Shown here piece after piece: positions 55,284 to 64,000 of a stretch of 64,000 nt of DNA; the stretch's first letter is position 1, and every line of letters starts with the position of its first letter. The translations under genes were made by a program, and so were the position numbers. The notes under the pieces were generated by a model. That model had not been told where the DNA came from. It saw nothing but the letters and a program-made list of their open reading frames with translations, and ran no database searches. This stretch comes from Rehmannia glutinosa (taxonomy: Eukaryota > Streptophyta > Magnoliopsida > Lamiales > Orobanchaceae). The stretch covers positions 20,374,317 to 20,438,316 of the forward strand of contig CM071931.1 of assembly GCA_016081115.2 (NCBI GenBank). Direction: 5' to 3'.

Positions 55284-56916
55284 TTTTGAATCTTCCATTG
55301 TTGTTATAGCCCCTATTACCTACAAAAGAATTTCTTTTAGGTACCCTATAATTTTGGGGTCCATGGGGGTTAGTCTTGAGACCTTTGGGTCTCCAAACAT
55401 GTCTAGAGCTATTTCTCAATTTGCAATTATTAGCATAATGTCCAACTTTGCCACAATAAAAACAAGTAGGAGTATTAGAATTACTATCACGTACAAAAGT
55501 CGGACCTTGGTTATTTTTCTTAAAAACACTTTGAAATGGCTTATAACCAAGTCCCAATTTGGAATGCTCACCTCTTTGTGCATCTAAAATTTTTGTGACT
55601 TTGTCCGTGCTTATGTTGAAACGATGCACATCATTTTTCAAACATTCAATATCTTTTGTGAGCAATTCCTTTTCGGTTTGAGTAAGAGTAAGAGTATGAG
55701 CATTGTCTAGAGATTCATAAGAGGTAAATAATTTTTCTTTTTCAACCTTAAGCTCCTTATGCTCCTTTTTCAAATTTTTGTATTTAACAATTAAATTTTG
55801 AAACTCAATTTGCAATTCATCAAAATCACATTGCAAATCATCAACTATGGAGAAAGTAGAAGAATTAGAGCGTACCTCATTATTTTCATCGTCTATGGCC
55901 ATGAGACCATGTTCGGTCTCTCCTTCCTCATCGGTTGTTTCGAGTAGTTCATCCCACGTTTTGACCTCCGCATTTAGAGCCTTCTTTTTCGTGAAAGGCT
56001 TCCTTTTCTTTTGCTCCTCTTCATCGAGCTTTGGGCAATCGGCAATGAAGTGCCTGGGTTTTCCGCATTTAAAGCAAGCATTATCTCTTAGTTTTCTTGC
56101 TTTATTTTTATTCACAAATTTTGCAAATTTTCTAACAAGTGCGGCCGTCTCCTCATCATCATCATCATTATCATAGTATGCATTATTAGAAGAAGAAGCA
56201 AGACTTTTAGGAATAATTTGCATACCCGGTTGATTTATGGATGGTTTGGAATTTTTCCTTTCCTTGAGATAGACTTCATAGATGAGGAGATTTCCAATAA
56301 GCTCGTCAAACTTGAGTGTCTCAAGATTTTGTGCCTCCGTGATTGCCGTTACTTTTTTGGACCATGAGCCGGGAAGAGCATTCAATACCTTAGTCACCTT
56401 GTCTTCTTCGGAGATGACTTTACCGAGGGCCACAAGAGGATTGACAATATTGTCAAGCCTTTCCACCATCTTGGAGATGCTTTCACCATCATGCATGTTA
56501 AAGTTTTCAAAGTCTTTAACAAGCATGGTCTTTCTTGCTTGCTTGACCTTCTTGGTCCCTTCATAAATTGTCTCCAATTTTTCCCAAACCTCATGTGCCG
56601 ACCTTATGCCTCTTATGCGATTGTACTCGGTGGCGGTAAGAGAACAATGCAAAATATTTAAGGCCTTACCGTTTAGAGAGAAAGCCTTTTTGTCGTTTTC
56701 ATCGAACTCCTTGAAAGGTTTAGGAGCCGAGGTGCCATCCTCCGATTTCTTGGTTGGTTGATCAACTCCTTCAATGACCACATTCCAAATGTCGAACCCG
56801 CACCCTTGTAGGAAGCACTCCATACGGTCTTTCCAGAATGCGTAGCTATTGGCGTCGAATAGTGGTGGCTTGTTGGTGGAGACGTCGGTGGTGAGATGAG
56901 CATCATTTGTAGCCAT
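55147..56916 (-). CDS. F gag, 589 codons, with two zinc knuckles
   Basis: Start at ATG 56,916 (MATNDAHLTTDVSTNKPPLF), 44 bases after the primer site. N-terminal capsid block LFDANSYAFWKDRMECFLQGC, a central UBN2/gag-type region (EVWEKLETIYEGTKKVKQ, FENFNMHDGESISKMVERL, LGKVISEEDKVTKVLNALPGSW), the first CCHC knuckle CFKCGKPRHFIADC (about 56,080), a long acidic/coiled-coil stretch (residues ~330-450) and a second knuckle CFYCGKVGHYANNC (about 55,470), then a basic NPHGPQNYRVPKRNSF tail. The last ~45 codons run over the protease in the wrong frame. The gag body itself is intact. Confidence 0.92.
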   Translation of the reverse strand: MATNDAHLTTDVSTNKPPLFDANSYAFWKDRMECFLQGCGFDIWNVVIEGVDQPTKKSEDGTSAPKPFKEFDENDKKAFSLNGKALNILHCSLTATEYNRIRGIRSAHEVWEKLETIYEGTKKVKQARKTMLVKDFENFNMHDGESISKMVERLDNIVNPLVALGKVISEEDKVTKVLNALPGSWSKKVTAITEAQNLETLKFDELIGNLLIYEVYLKERKNSKPSINQPGMQIIPKSLASSSNNAYYDNDDDDEETAALVRKFAKFVNKNKARKLRDNACFKCGKPRHFIADCPKLDEEEQKKRKPFTKKKALNAEVKTWDELLETTDEEGETEHGLMAIDDENNEVRSNSSTFSIVDDLQCDFDELQIEFQNLIVKYKNLKKEHKELKVEKEKLFTSYESLDNAHTLTLTQTEKELLTKDIECLKNDVHRFNISTDKVTKILDAQRGEHSKLGLGYKPFQSVFKKNNQGPTFVRDSNSNTPTCFYCGKVGHYANNCKLRNSSRHVWRPKGLKTNPHGPQNYRVPKRNSFVGNRGYNNNGRFKMVRGQRMFTPYDREERTFYQHQAPRIGYGHVRQWQRKNSWKWRNW

Positions 56917-56959
56917 GAATATTTCTTCTTTACTCGGAACGAGCTAGACAAAGAGTTTG

Positions 56960-56971
56960 GCTCTAATACCA
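56960..56971 (-). other. Primer binding site of F
   Basis: Minus strand TGGTATTAGAGC, two bases after the LTR; one mismatch to the initiator Met tRNA site. Confidence 0.9.
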
Positions 56972-56973
56972 CT

Positions 56974-58208
56974 TGTTAGTCCAAGTGGCTACGATAATCT
57001 AGAGGGGGGGTGAATAGATTATCTCGGTTTTTCAGATTTTGCCCTCTTTTTGAAAAACTCAAACAAAGACGAAATGCTAAGTGCAGAATTCAAACAACAT
57101 ACTTCGATTTATAGAGGTTCAACCCACCTAGGGCCTAATCCTCTACCACCCCAGTATATCCGGGATAGATTTCAAAAAGAAAAAAAGATTTTATTAATTT
57201 ACCAAAAATTAATAAAACACCTTGAGGATTACCACAACCCTCTTACACCACCTTGAGGATTACCACAACCCTCTTACAACACCTTTGATGATTACCACAA
57301 CCTTCAAACACCTATCACCTAGATCACCCAAGTGTATTCTTACCACAAGAATACTCACAAGGATGTCTTGTGTTGAATGATGACCAAAATCAAGATTACA
57401 ACTCAATAATGATTGATACAATAAGAGTACAAGTGTAATCAAGAATTGAAAGCCTAGACCTCAAATTTGTGCAAGTGAAAGTGCTAAGGCTAATACAACA
57501 AGATATATGAAAGTGTTTGCTTGATTGCTCTTTGCTTATGTAAAGTGTTGTATCTTATTGCTTGAATGAAGCCTCTATTTATAGGAGAGGTCTTGGCTTT
57601 GATTTCCAGACATAGGCTCCTCCTTGGGGAGTGATTTGCTGCAAAAGAAACCATTTAAAATCATCAATATAGCTGTTAGAAATCAATCCCACAAAATAGG
57701 AAAAAGCTAACTAATAATGCAACGGATAGTTTGCTGATAAAACAGGGGTGCGACCGGTCGCGCAGAGATAAGATTGAAATTGAATTTCTGCAATTTTTAC
57801 ACAGGGGACCGGTCGGAGGGGGGTGCGATCGTTCGCCCTTGATGTTGACCGGTTGGGGTTGATAAAAATACGAAACAGAGAAGACTGAACCAAAAGAGGG
57901 ACTCCCAGGTACCGGCCGCCCAGGGGTCGACCGGTCGCCCTCACCGATCGACCACCTGGTCGATCGGTCGCCCTCCCTCAATTTTTCTACGTCTTTTTTT
58001 CTGTTTCAAAACTCAACTCAGGTACGGGTTGCCCTATAAGGCGACCGGTCGAGCCTGAAACAAATGTGTTGTCCATTTTTTATCAAAAACATTTTAAGTC
58101 GATCGAAAGTATTTAGACAACATTTAGGAACATTGTTTTTGTTTAAAAACTCATTTGAACAAAATCGAACAAAATCATCAAAATCATGATAAAAATATTT
58201 ATCTAACA
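56974..58208 (-). repeat. 5' LTR of F
   Basis: 1,235 bp, same ends as 49,928-51,194, about 35 bp shorter near 58,085. Holds a TATA box on the minus strand at 57,575-57,583 and several GACCGGTC palindromes upstream of it. Confidence 0.94.
57575..57583 (-). promoter_or_regulatory. TATA box of F 5' LTR
   Basis: Minus strand CTATAAATAGAGG, a strong plant TATA match, about 625 bases into the LTR in the transcription direction. Confidence 0.75.
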
Positions 58209-59289
58209 TAAACCAATGGGAAGCATTGAAGCATGTGTCAGGCTCTGAAAAGCTGCAGAGTTCATTAAATTCGAGAAAGGGTCTCCATCACATGCTGCAA
58301 ATCAAGAAAAGACAAGCCAACAAACAAGAATGTGTCATTTGAAAATAGCTTATCTCTTCAACGGGCAAATTTTCAAATGGTTACTATAAAAAGCTGAGGA
58401 AACATTTGAGAAAGGGTGACTAGTAACCAAGACCAAGTACGAACGAATAAAGCAATAATCAAGCAAGCATAACCTGTAATATTCTCTAAGCTTTCAAAGA
58501 AAATTTCTCAAGCCTACAATCGAAGTAATTCAATCCAACACTCATTATGAAGGAAAAATTACCTCAACCAGTTGAAGGGGAATAAGTTTCAAGAACAAAA
58601 AGGGGTCTACACTCCAAGTTTGAAGGAGCTATAGTGAGGTTCAAGTTCGAACCAGAAACATCAAATTTGTTGGAGGGCTATGTGAACAAATCTAAAGGCT
58701 TGAAGGGAGCTAAAGTAGCAAGGCAGCTGTCTTGTGAAGAAGCTGAGTTGCAGGAGAAGCCAACTGTGTGATCAAGGCTGTCTCTAGACTGACGAACTGC
58801 TTTGTAACCCGATTTGTTACTTAGTGGATTCCTCCAAGAGTTGGAGAAGAGTGGATTAGAGGAATTACCCCATCCTCGAGCCAGTTTAAAATTTCTTGTG
58901 TCATTTACTTTTAGCATTTATTTTCTTGCAATATTTTCATATCTGCTGATAAGTTTTATTGCCATTCAATTGATAATAACAAGTGCTAAAACAAGTGTTA
59001 AAAGTGTGCTTAAAAATTAACTAAGGGTGTTAGATCTTCTGTTGTATAAAACCAAATCAACCAAAAAGGCAAGTGTCAGCTGACGCAACCAAGTTATACT
59101 ATGAAAATCTCAGTCGAGTGTGTTGAGTGAGTAACTTAGCTGAAGAAAGGCAACCTAGCTGTCCCCCAAGGACTTAGTTGATTTGAGTCAACTCTGTTGA
59201 ATTTTTTTAAAAAGACTAAAAGTGAAAATTTGGTAACGTTTATTTAACCACCCCTTCTAAACCTTACACCAGACCTATTGGGACCTACA
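58209..59289 (+). repeat. 3' LTR of C, distal part
   Basis: Resumes with TAAACCAATGGGAAGCATTG (right half of the hairpin) and ends TTGGGACCTACA, followed by AATCA. TATA box at 58,385-58,393. Confidence 0.92.
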
Positions 59290-60327
59290 AATCACGAATT
59301 TTTAGAAAAGTTTCACCCACCTTAACTCCTTGTGCTTTTGGTAGGAATGGTCTAAAGTTTCTAGCTTTTACAAGCTTTCTCAAGTATCCTTTATCTTCTT
59401 AGGACAACCCCTATATGGCGGTTTTAGGGTGTCAATGATGTGAGGAAATGAAAAACAAAAGTAGTAGTGATAAGAGAATTTTGGGGCAAAGCTTACCTTA
59501 GCTTAATTTCCTTAGTACTTCAAGACTAAACCTTCAAGCCTATTTTCTTGCAATAATTCGACCTTCCCTCTTCAAACTAGAAGGCATGAGTTACAAGTTA
59601 GAAGTGGAACAAGACAAGACTTAAAATTTTGAAGGAAAGTGTTGAAGAATTTCTTACCCTTTTCACCCCAACATTTTGGCCCCTTAATGAATAGATAGAA
59701 GATGTTATTTGTTTTCTTTGGTTGAATTGTTTAAGTGTAGGAATAAGTAATGGGATAACATATTAAGGCTTCTCCTCCCCTCCTTGGCCGCCCCTTCTCA
59801 CCTAGGCTCTCAGGTATTTTTTTTGAACTTGGCATGTGGTGGCTCATGCCTACCTTGGTTATGTGAAAGGTTGTCTTGGGTTTGACATGCTAGAAAAGGA
59901 CAAAAGGAAGAATACAAAATTTGTTACTCCCTCCCCTAGTGGCCGTCCACCTCAATTCATCCTCCATATTTTTTTGTATTATTAGTGATATTTGAATCAC
60001 AATATCTCATATCAAAATCCACTTATCATTTGTCTTATAATTCCACCTCCTTATATAAGTCAATGGTCCCATTCTACTCTAGTGATAAGTCACCAAAAAT
60101 CATATGGGTTGGTTTAATAAATTATATAACATAAGCTAACTTAATGATATAATACTTTAAGGATAAATAAGTAATTCATAAGTTAGAGAAATAAATAAAT
60201 TAGTATTTAGATACAAATAACTATAAAATTAAAGCCATGTTTTATTAATAACAATTTGTGACACTAGGTCACATAGTACAATATTTGGAATGTTACAATT
60301 TGGCTAATAAAATATAAGGGCCTAACA
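59290..60327 (-). repeat. 3' LTR of chromovirus G, proximal part
   Basis: The minus strand LTR begins at 60,327 with TGTTAGGCCCTTATATT, directly after a perfect polypurine tract. It continues at 37,533-35,092 beyond element C. Confidence 0.85.
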
Positions 60328-60342
60328 TCCTCCCCTCCTTAA
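60328..60342 (-). other. Polypurine tract of G
   Basis: Minus strand TTAAGGAGGGGAGGA immediately before the LTR start TGTTAGGC. Confidence 0.9.
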
Positions 60343-61076
60343 GAGAATTTTGTCCCCAAATTCCTCTCATAACATTCTGGATCCTGTCTTCTCATATCTT
60401 CCTCCATTTCATATGTGGCATCCTCGTCTTGGTTGTGTGTTTTCCATACAACTTTAACCATTGGAATTTCTCTCTTCCTTAATTGCCGCACTTGTCTATC
60501 AATGATTCGTATGGGTTTCTCAGTGTACGACATATTCTCCATTACTGGAGGGATTTCTCGAGTGATGATGTGGTCTGGGTCGGGCTGGTATTTCCTCAAT
60601 TAGGAAATATGCAACACGTCAAGCATTCCAGCGATAGGAGGCAGTAGTGCTAACTGATAGGCCAAATTTTCGGTTCTTTTAAGTATCTTATACGACCCAA
60701 TGTATATCAGACTGAACTTTTCTCCTTTCTTTGAGCAAATTATTCCCTTTCACGATGAAAGTCTAAGAAACACTTCATCTCCAACTTCAAACTCCAAATC
60801 CGTTCTCCTTTTATCCGCATAGCTCTTCTACCGACTTTGAGCTATCTGGATCATTTCCCTTATCAATCTGACCTTGTCTATAGTTTCCTATATCAGATCT
60901 ATTCTAGGAAATGGTTGTTGGGATTGCTTCTCTCTCTTCGGGGTCTACTGGTCATCGATTTTGCAGTGTAGCGGGGACCTACACTTTCTCCCATATAGTG
61001 CCTCATAAGGCGCCATTCCTATCATCGCCTGATAGATGTTATTGTAGGCGAACTCTGCTAATGGCAAATGAGAGTA
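60343..61076 (-). pseudogene. Ty3/gypsy Del/Tekay chromovirus integrase C-terminus with chromodomain
   Basis: Reads on the minus strand from 61,076: LAEFAYNNIYQAMIGMAPYE then ALYGRKCRSPL (end of the integrase core), KSYADKRRTDLEFEVGDEVFLRL (GPY/F-type module), LRKYQPDPDHII and a chromodomain PIRIIDRQVRQLRKREIPMVKVVW (60,515-60,440) ending ATYEMEEDMRRQDPECY. The PDPxHV, RILDRxVxxLR and IPxVKVxW strings are classic for Tekay/Del elements, whose chromodomain directs integration to heterochromatin. Stops at about 60,600, 60,750 and 60,830 make it a pseudogene. The rest of the element is cut off by LTR E and the window end. Confidence 0.92.
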
Positions 61077-64000
61077 CGTTAGGAAAATTTATGATTAGAT
61101 TTTGATGATACCATGTAAAGCTTAGAATAGTTAGTTGGTACCCCATTTTTCTTGTATTTCTAATTGAAATATGGGAAATTTATTGTTTAGATTTTGATGA
61201 ATGCCATGTAAAACTTAGACTAGAAAGTTGGCACCCCATTTTCCTTGTAATTTGCATTCTAATAGATAGGGTTGTACAAGCTGAGTCAAGTCAGCTATGC
61301 CTGGATATGCAAGAAGTTAACTGAAGAGTAAATGAAGACTCCGTTGTAAAGTGGCTGAGTATGGCAAGAAGGAGAAGTCAAGAACTCGACTGAAGGAGTA
61401 TCAGCTAGGATACAGCTATGAGAAGTGTCAGTTCAGTCAACTCAAGATAACCAAGTCTCAAGTTGAAGTGATAGATGAGTCTCTCAATCATTGGAGCAGA
61501 CTCAAGTCACTCGCGGAAAAAAGCGTCAAGTCAAGACAATCGAAAAAAAAGAATCCCGTTACGTAAGTCAAGAATATTACCTAAACAAGTAATACTTCCA
61601 TGTGGCATGTCTTAAAGTGCTCGATCCCGAAGCGTGCAAAAGGAATAAACCAATGGGAAGCATCGCACCTTCAGGTCGACTAAAAGTGAATGTTCATTTA
61701 ATACGAGGAAATGTCAATTTCAAGGACTGCAACAAGACAAGCCAACGTACACAAGTGACTTTTGAAGATCAGCCTATCTCTTCAACGGGCAGATTTTTGA
61801 AAGTTCACTATAAAAGGCTGAGGAATCACTTTGAGAAAAGGTTATCTTGACAACCTGAAACATTCAAGCTATTATTCGAACTGTAACCTGCAATTAATTC
61901 TCAAGTTATTCAAGCAAATCCTCAAGCCTAAATTTCGAAGGAAATCGATCCAACACCAAGCTGTAAAGGAAAGACAACTTCAAACTGTTGAAGAGGAAAT
62001 TTTTGAAGAATCAAAAGGGGTCTACATTCCAAGGAGGATTGTAGAAAGGTTCAAGGTCGAACCAGTCTCAAGTTATTGGAGGGCATCGTGATCAAATCCA
62101 AGAAGCTTGAGCAAGTGAGCTGAAGTAGCAAGCGTAGCCGCCCGTGAACAAGCCGAGTCGGACGAGAAGCCGGTGTGTGACCAAGGCATATCCGACCGAG
62201 TCCCAAAGGATCAAGTCATATGTGTGATCAAAACTTGTATCCGGGTGATAACCACTTTGTACTCTGATCAATACTTAGTGGATTCCTCCAGGAGTTGGAG
62301 AAGAGAGGAGTAGAAGAATTACCCCATCTTCGAACCTCTATAAAAATTATTGTGTCATTTACATTTTAGCATTTAATTTCTGCACATTATTTTATATCTG
62401 CTGATAATTTGCTATCCAACTGATAATTAACAAAGTGCTAAAACCAAGTGTTAAAACAAACTTAAACCAAATTCAAAGGTGTTAAGTCTTCCGCTGAAAA
62501 GCTCATCACAGCCAAGTTAAGGTTTAGAATAAACAACTGAGTTATTCTATCAACAGCTCAATCGAGTCTGTTGAGTGGCTAAATCTGCTGTTAACTAACT
62601 TAGATGTCCCTCAAGGACTTAGCTGTGTATTTAACTCTGTATTATTTTAAAAGGACTAAAATCGAAAAGTTGGTAAGGTTTATTCAACCCCCCCTTCTAA
62701 ACCTTACTCACACCCCTGGGACCTACATATAGGACTACATGAGCCGATTGGAGTCAGCTATGTTGGAAAATACAAGAGTCAATTGAAGATCGAAGTGAAG
62801 ACTCAATTGTGTGAAGTCAAGATGGAAGTCACAGACTCGATTGAAGAGGAGACCCAACTGTGAGACAACTGAGTAAAGGATGAAGAAGTGACAATCAAGT
62901 CAATCGAGAGCCAAGTCTGCCAGTTGACAGACAGTTGAGTCATTCCTAAAAGATTGGACCTGACTCAAGTCAAATGGGTAAAGGCAACTCTCAAGTCAAG
63001 TCGATTGATATTAATCTGTTGCACAGAAGTCAAGGACTTTACTTATTATAGTAATACATCCACGTTGGCATGTCTAAAAGTGCTTATCCCAGAAGTGCAA
63101 ATAGAATAAACCAATGGGTAGCACTAAGCTTATGTAAGAACCTGAAAAGCTGAACACCTCATTTAATACAAGGAAATGTCACCATCACAAGCTGCAGATC
63201 AAGAAAAGACAAGCCAACGACCAAGAAGTGTTATTTGAAAAATTACCTATCTCTTCAATGGGAAAATTTTCAAATGAGCACTATAAAAGGCTGAGGAAGC
63301 AAATGAGAGAACAAGACAAATTCTAAGAGAAAAATCAAGCAATTCAAGCAGGCAAACCTGCAAAAATAATCTCAAGCTTTCAAGGATATTCCTTAAGTCT
63401 AAAATCGAAGGAACTCGATCCAACACATTCAGTGAAGGAAAGAATACTTCATCAAGTTGAAGATGAAATAGTTTTAAGAACTAAAGGGGTCTACTCTCCA
63501 AGGTTGAAGGAGCTATAGTAAGGTTCAAGGTCGAACCAGAAGTTTTAAGCTCGTTGGAAGGCTGTGTGATCAATTCCAAGAGTTCGAGGGAGCTGAAGTA
63601 GCAAGACAACTGTTTTGTGAAGAAGCTAAGTCCCAGGAGCAGCCAACAGTGTGACCAAGGCTGACTCAGACTGATGACTGCTTCGTAACCAAATATGTTA
63701 CTTAGTGGATTCCTTCAGGAGTTGGAGAAGAGTGGATTAGAGAAATTACCCCATCTTCGAATCACTATAAAATTTACTTGTGTCATTTTACTTACAACAC
63801 TTTACTTTCTTGCATATTATTGATATTTCTGCTGCTAAGTTAAATTTGCTACACTCAACTGATAATAACCTTGCTAAAACCAAGTGTTGAAAACAAGTTT
63901 AAAACATTAAAGGTGAAAAGTATTACGCTGAATAAAACCAAATAAACTATTAAGTTAAGTGTTAGCTGACCCAGCTGAGTTATACTATCAACAACTCAGT
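61077..64000 (+). mobile_element. SIRE-type LTR 'E' (A/C subfamily), split by LTR D, runs off the window
   Basis: 61,077-61,171 (CGTTAGGAAAATTTATG..., with CG instead of TG) plus 62,728-64,000 align to the LTRs of A and C. By comparison about 160 bp of the LTR lie beyond the window. TATA box 63,282-63,289, hairpin 63,079-63,125. Whether it is a solo LTR or the 5' LTR of a full element cannot be decided. It interrupts the chromovirus G integrase. Confidence 0.85.
61172..62727 (+). mobile_element. Solo LTR 'D' (B subfamily) inside LTR E
   Basis: TGGGAAATTTATTGTTTAG...CCTGGGACCTACA, 1,556 bp, closely matching LTR B (19,958-21,497). No internal domain. Flanks AAATA/TATAG do not form a clean duplication, but the outer LTR E sequence resumes in register on the right (TATAGGACTACATGAG). 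TATA box 61,809-61,816. Most simply a solo LTR left by recombination. Confidence 0.85.

Larger units (their letters stand above)
49928..58208 (-). mobile_element. Ty1/copia SIRE-lineage retrotransposon 'F', minus strand, nearly complete
   Basis: 8,281 bp with perfect duplication TAAAC (49,923-49,927 and 58,209-58,213). LTRs at 56,974-58,208 (5') and 49,928-51,194 (3'), primer site TGGTATTAGAGC, polypurine tract, and gag-pol with two zinc knuckles. There is no third ORF. RT and RNase H are open; gag is 589 codons. At least one frameshift at protease, one stop after it and breaks around integrase/RT remain. In the first ~200 bp the LTRs differ at only about seven positions, and the 5' LTR has a ~35-bp deletion, so F is among the younger insertions here. 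Confidence 0.95.
37534..59289 (+). mobile_element. Ty1/copia SIRE-lineage retrotransposon 'C', contains element F
   Basis: Perfect target duplication AATCA (37,529-37,533 and 59,290-59,294). Structure: 5' LTR 37,534-39,088, primer site 39,091-39,102, gag, protease, integrase, RT, RNase H, long third coding region, polypurine tract, 3' LTR starting 49,436, which is split by F (49,928-58,208) and ends at 59,289. Without F it is about 13.5 kb, long for copia but normal for SIRE-type elements with an extra ORF. It sits inside the LTR of chromovirus G. All coding regions have some breaks. Confidence 0.95.

Noticed and set aside
54424..56566. Several plus-strand frames opposite F gag and pol
   Set aside because: The minus strand carries clear copia domains; the plus-strand frames have no independent support.
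1..64000. A host gene or a new non-transposon system
   Set aside because: Every stretch with coding character could be assigned to a LINE, copia or gypsy protein or to the family-specific third ORF; the remaining sequence is LTR, MITE, SINE or AT-rich spacer.

Overview
The window is plant nuclear DNA, a heterochromatin-like block made almost entirely of transposable elements. I see no intact host gene. The element types point to a eudicot: an L1-type LINE with a DUF4283/zinc-knuckle ORF1, Ty1/copia elements of the SIRE lineage with an extra open reading frame after pol, a Del/Tekay-type chromovirus with LTRs of about 3.5 kb, a tRNA-derived SINE, and hAT and Mutator MITEs. The SIRE gag and the post-pol protein resemble sequences I associate with asterids such as Lamiales, but that taxonomic guess is weak.

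Left part (1-12,862), mostly side-by-side insertions. A minus-strand L1 LINE covers 1-~5,560; its 3' end lies outside the window and it carries stops and frameshifts. A SINE follows (5,674-5,929), then a 570-bp hAT-type MITE with a perfect 8-bp target duplication (6,611-7,180). Next is a large non-coding LTR element (LARD-like, here 'K', 7,506-12,253) whose interior is a series of minisatellite arrays. Its 3' LTR is split by a 975-bp Mutator-type MITE sitting on the LTR's TATA-like box.

Middle part (12,863-34,954), a nest three deep. A compact minus-strand copia element ('M', LTRs about 327 bp) is split in its RT/RNase H region by a 17.2-kb plus-strand SIRE element ('A', 13,790-31,033, duplication TATAT). 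A in turn contains a 5'-deleted relative of a different subfamily ('B', ~16,416-21,497).

Right part (35,092-64,000), again nested. The 3' LTR and the integrase/chromodomain end of a minus-strand Del/Tekay chromovirus ('G') are split by a plus-strand SIRE element ('C', 37,534-59,289, duplication AATCA). C's own 3' LTR is split by a minus-strand SIRE-lineage element ('F', 49,928-58,208, duplication TAAAC), which is the best-preserved element here. A SIRE LTR ('E', 61,077 to beyond the window) is inserted in G's integrase and contains an LTR of the B subfamily ('D', 61,172-62,727).

No element has a fully open gag-pol. F is closest: RT and RNase H are open and gag is 589 codons, but protease is in another frame. 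The most interesting signals are the third coding region of A/B/C, an LTR hairpin conserved in every A/B/C/D/E LTR and hit by the F insertion, a fold-back plus tandem duplication inside C, and repeated GACCGGTC palindromes in F.
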